A stretch of 21,945 bases of DNA. Source: Anoxybacillus sp050480245 (GTDB taxonomy: Bacteria; Bacillota; Bacilli; Bacillales; Anoxybacillaceae). Shown here piece by piece: positions 20,753 through 21,945 of the stretch; within the stretch, counting starts at the first letter, position 1; each line of letters begins with the position of its first letter. The DNA is taken from NCBI GenBank assembly GCA_050480245.1, contig JBCNEQ010000062.1; one strand, 5' to 3'. The notes under the pieces were generated by a model. It saw only the letters and a program-made list of their open reading frames with translations. It searched no databases and had not been told where the DNA came from. The translations under genes were made by a program, and so were the position numbers.

Positions 20753-21175
20753 TTATTCTTTATATTTTTTCCTTGCCTCTTCAAATATTCGGTTTAGTTT
20801 TTCTATTTGTTTATTATTTGCTTGCTTACTACTATTCAAATGACCGTCGTATTCGATTTGATTACTAGCTAACGGCACCTTTCCATAATATACACCTTTG
20901 ATTGTATACTCATCATGTGTCGTACTTTTTCTTAAAAACAAAAGATAGCTTTTATTATCCTTCATCAACTGATACCCTGCTGAACCATACAATGTATTTG
21001 TTTCTTTATCAAACGCGCCATTTTCGATCACTTTGATAACGTCCCCTTTATCTAACTCGTATCCTTTCTCATTTTTGAAAACTTTTTTGATTTCGACGTC
21101 ACTGATCGTATAAAAACCCGTCACCATATCGCCGTCTTTATCAAAATGACTCTCTTCTTCAGCATAACAAGACAA
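20753..21175 (-). pseudogene. 5'-truncated gene for an extracytoplasmic-type hypothetical protein
   Basis: The open frame encodes up to 140 aa (FYTISDVEIKKVFKNEKGYE, then KGDVIKVIENGAFD, YQLMKDNKSYLLFLRKS and a charged helix IEKLNRIFEEARKKYKE). The beta-rich pattern resembles small Bacillus lipoproteins of unknown function whose N-terminus normally has a signal peptide. Here there is no ATG, no ribosome binding site and no signal sequence. The only start is a TTG at 21175, immediately antisense to the promoter of the next gene. I read it as having lost its 5' end by rearrangement. A functional TTG start cannot be ruled out. Confidence 0.5.
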
Positions 21176-21191
21176 TATTTTCGCATGTTTA

Positions 21192-21200
21192 TGTTATAAT
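21192..21200 (+). promoter_or_regulatory. Extended -10 promoter of the sensor gene
   Basis: TGTTATAAT is a perfect extended -10 (TGnTATAAT) 34 bp before the start codon. The -35 region (ACAATA at 21172-21177) is poor. Confidence 0.5.
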
Positions 21201-21234
21201 ATTCCTTGAATTTTGTTTTGTCGAGGGGGCATAT

Positions 21235-21945
21235 ATGGAGAGAGGGAGAACGAAACGATGGCTGTACATTTTGCTTGTCATTGTGCCGTGCCTCGTTGGG
21301 AGCGCATGGATTGTGCTTTGGCAAGATGCACAGCAACAACAAGAACAAATAGAAGAGACGCGCCTGTTTGCCAATATACATAAAAATGATTTGGACCGCT
21401 TTCTTGCGGAAACGACTGCCCGACTTGAAACGTTGGCACTCGTGATCGGCAAACATGCGAAAAAGCTAGAAAAAGAAGAAATGAATGATTTGTTGCAACA
21501 ACTGCAAAAACAAGACGTTCGCTTTGAACGCATTTCGTTTTTTTCTGAAAGTACAAGTCCGGCGATGCGGTTAGCGAAAGCGACAAAACAGACGATGATC
21601 GACAGTCAACATACAACGACGATTGTTACACCGATTATCCATGAACAAAAGAAACAGACGATCGGCTTTTTAGTTGCCAAGCTGCGCACAAACTATATAC
21701 AAAATCGTATGAAAATCGTTTATCCAAACGCTTCGTTTCGCTTATACGATGAGAATGGCACGGTCCTTTTGGAAACAAACGAACTTCGCCCGTCGAAACA
21801 AACGGTGACCGTTCAGTTAAATCATGCGCCATGGGTGATCGAAGCCAATGTGCCGCGCGTCAGCCTAAAACAAAACATCCGCGCTTCGCTTCCATATATT
21901 TTATCGCTCATTATTGCTATACATCTCACATTTCGCACCCTCTCG
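21235..21945 (+). CDS. Membrane-bound sensor protein, N-terminal part (runs off the window)
   Basis: 237 codons from ATG 21235 to the window edge with no stop. GAGGGGG lies five bases upstream. A first membrane helix (about residues 9-28, WLYILLVIVPCLVGSAWIVLW) is followed by an outside region of about 180 residues. That region starts with a helix (QQQQEQIEETRLFANIHKND) and continues with a PAS/Cache-like part (TIVTPIIHEQKKQTIGFLV, FRLYDENGTVLLET). A second hydrophobic segment begins near residue 213 (SLPYILSLIIAIHLTF). This is the layout of a Cache-type sensor histidine kinase, or less likely a diguanylate cyclase or chemoreceptor. The output domain lies outside the window. Confidence 0.75.
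   Translation, partial: MERGRTKRWLYILLVIVPCLVGSAWIVLWQDAQQQQEQIEETRLFANIHKNDLDRFLAETTARLETLALVIGKHAKKLEKEEMNDLLQQLQKQDVRFERISFFSESTSPAMRLAKATKQTMIDSQHTTTIVTPIIHEQKKQTIGFLVAKLRTNYIQNRMKIVYPNASFRLYDENGTVLLETNELRPSKQTVTVQLNHAPWVIEANVPRVSLKQNIRASLPYILSLIIAIHLTFRTLS

Noticed and set aside
21189..21832. Minus-strand ORFs opposite the last gene
   Set aside because: The plus strand has an extended -10, a ribosome binding site and a 237-codon open frame with membrane and sensor pattern.

Overview
The window looks like chromosomal DNA of a low-to-moderate GC, spore-forming Bacillaceae member. An Anoxybacillus/Geobacillus-type thermophile is my best guess, inferred from strong AGGAGG ribosome binding sites, TTG/GTG starts and the gene families present. 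Several genes correspond in family and partly in order to the Bacillus subtilis clpE-ykvI-ykvJKLM(queCDEF)...ykvS neighbourhood, with insertions and losses.

Layout. 1-176 is the right end of an IS200/IS605-type (TnpB) element that cuts into the 3' end of mrpB. 157-2972 (minus) holds mrpA and mrpB of the Mrp Na+/H+ antiporter. 3085-3910 holds a small plus-strand ORF and the minus-strand DUF1659-DUF2922-YvrJ small-gene cluster. 3968-4995 is a divergent pair: a YodB-like redox repressor and its nitroreductase target, with a promoter and candidate operator between them. 5011-6528 (minus) has a PAS sensor histidine kinase and a small YueH-like gene. 6783-8138 has an orphan sigma factor, a convergent small gene, a Met/Pro/Gln repeat protein and a YkvS-type DUF2187 gene. 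8154-8843 is a Rossmann-fold oxidoreductase.

8963-12072 (minus) is the queuosine precursor operon queC-queD-queE-queF behind a preQ1-I riboswitch with a transcription terminator. queF is split by a 660-nt insertion whose ends and core match a group I self-splicing intron. Precise removal rejoins the codon of the catalytic cysteine to the rest of QueF with no change of frame. The intron carries the decayed remains of an endonuclease-like ORF, whose start codon is buried in a 15-bp hairpin. This is the most unusual thing in the window.

12215-14514 holds phoU, a MATKDD-repeat coiled-coil protein with an internal 198-bp tandem duplication, two very small genes and a membrane protein. 14556-16503 (minus) holds a YkvI-type transporter, a YtkA-like lipoprotein and a 500-bp stretch with transposase-like debris. 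16504-18681 is clpE with a sigma-A promoter and two CtsR boxes. 18906-20706 is a promoter, lysine riboswitch, terminator and lysine-type permease. The window ends with a 5'-truncated minus-strand gene (20753-21175) and the start of a membrane sensor protein that runs off the edge.

Regulatory RNA is the theme of the second half: the preQ1-I riboswitch and a group I intron act on one operon, and an L-box acts on the permease. All calls are from reading the sequence; no database search was run.
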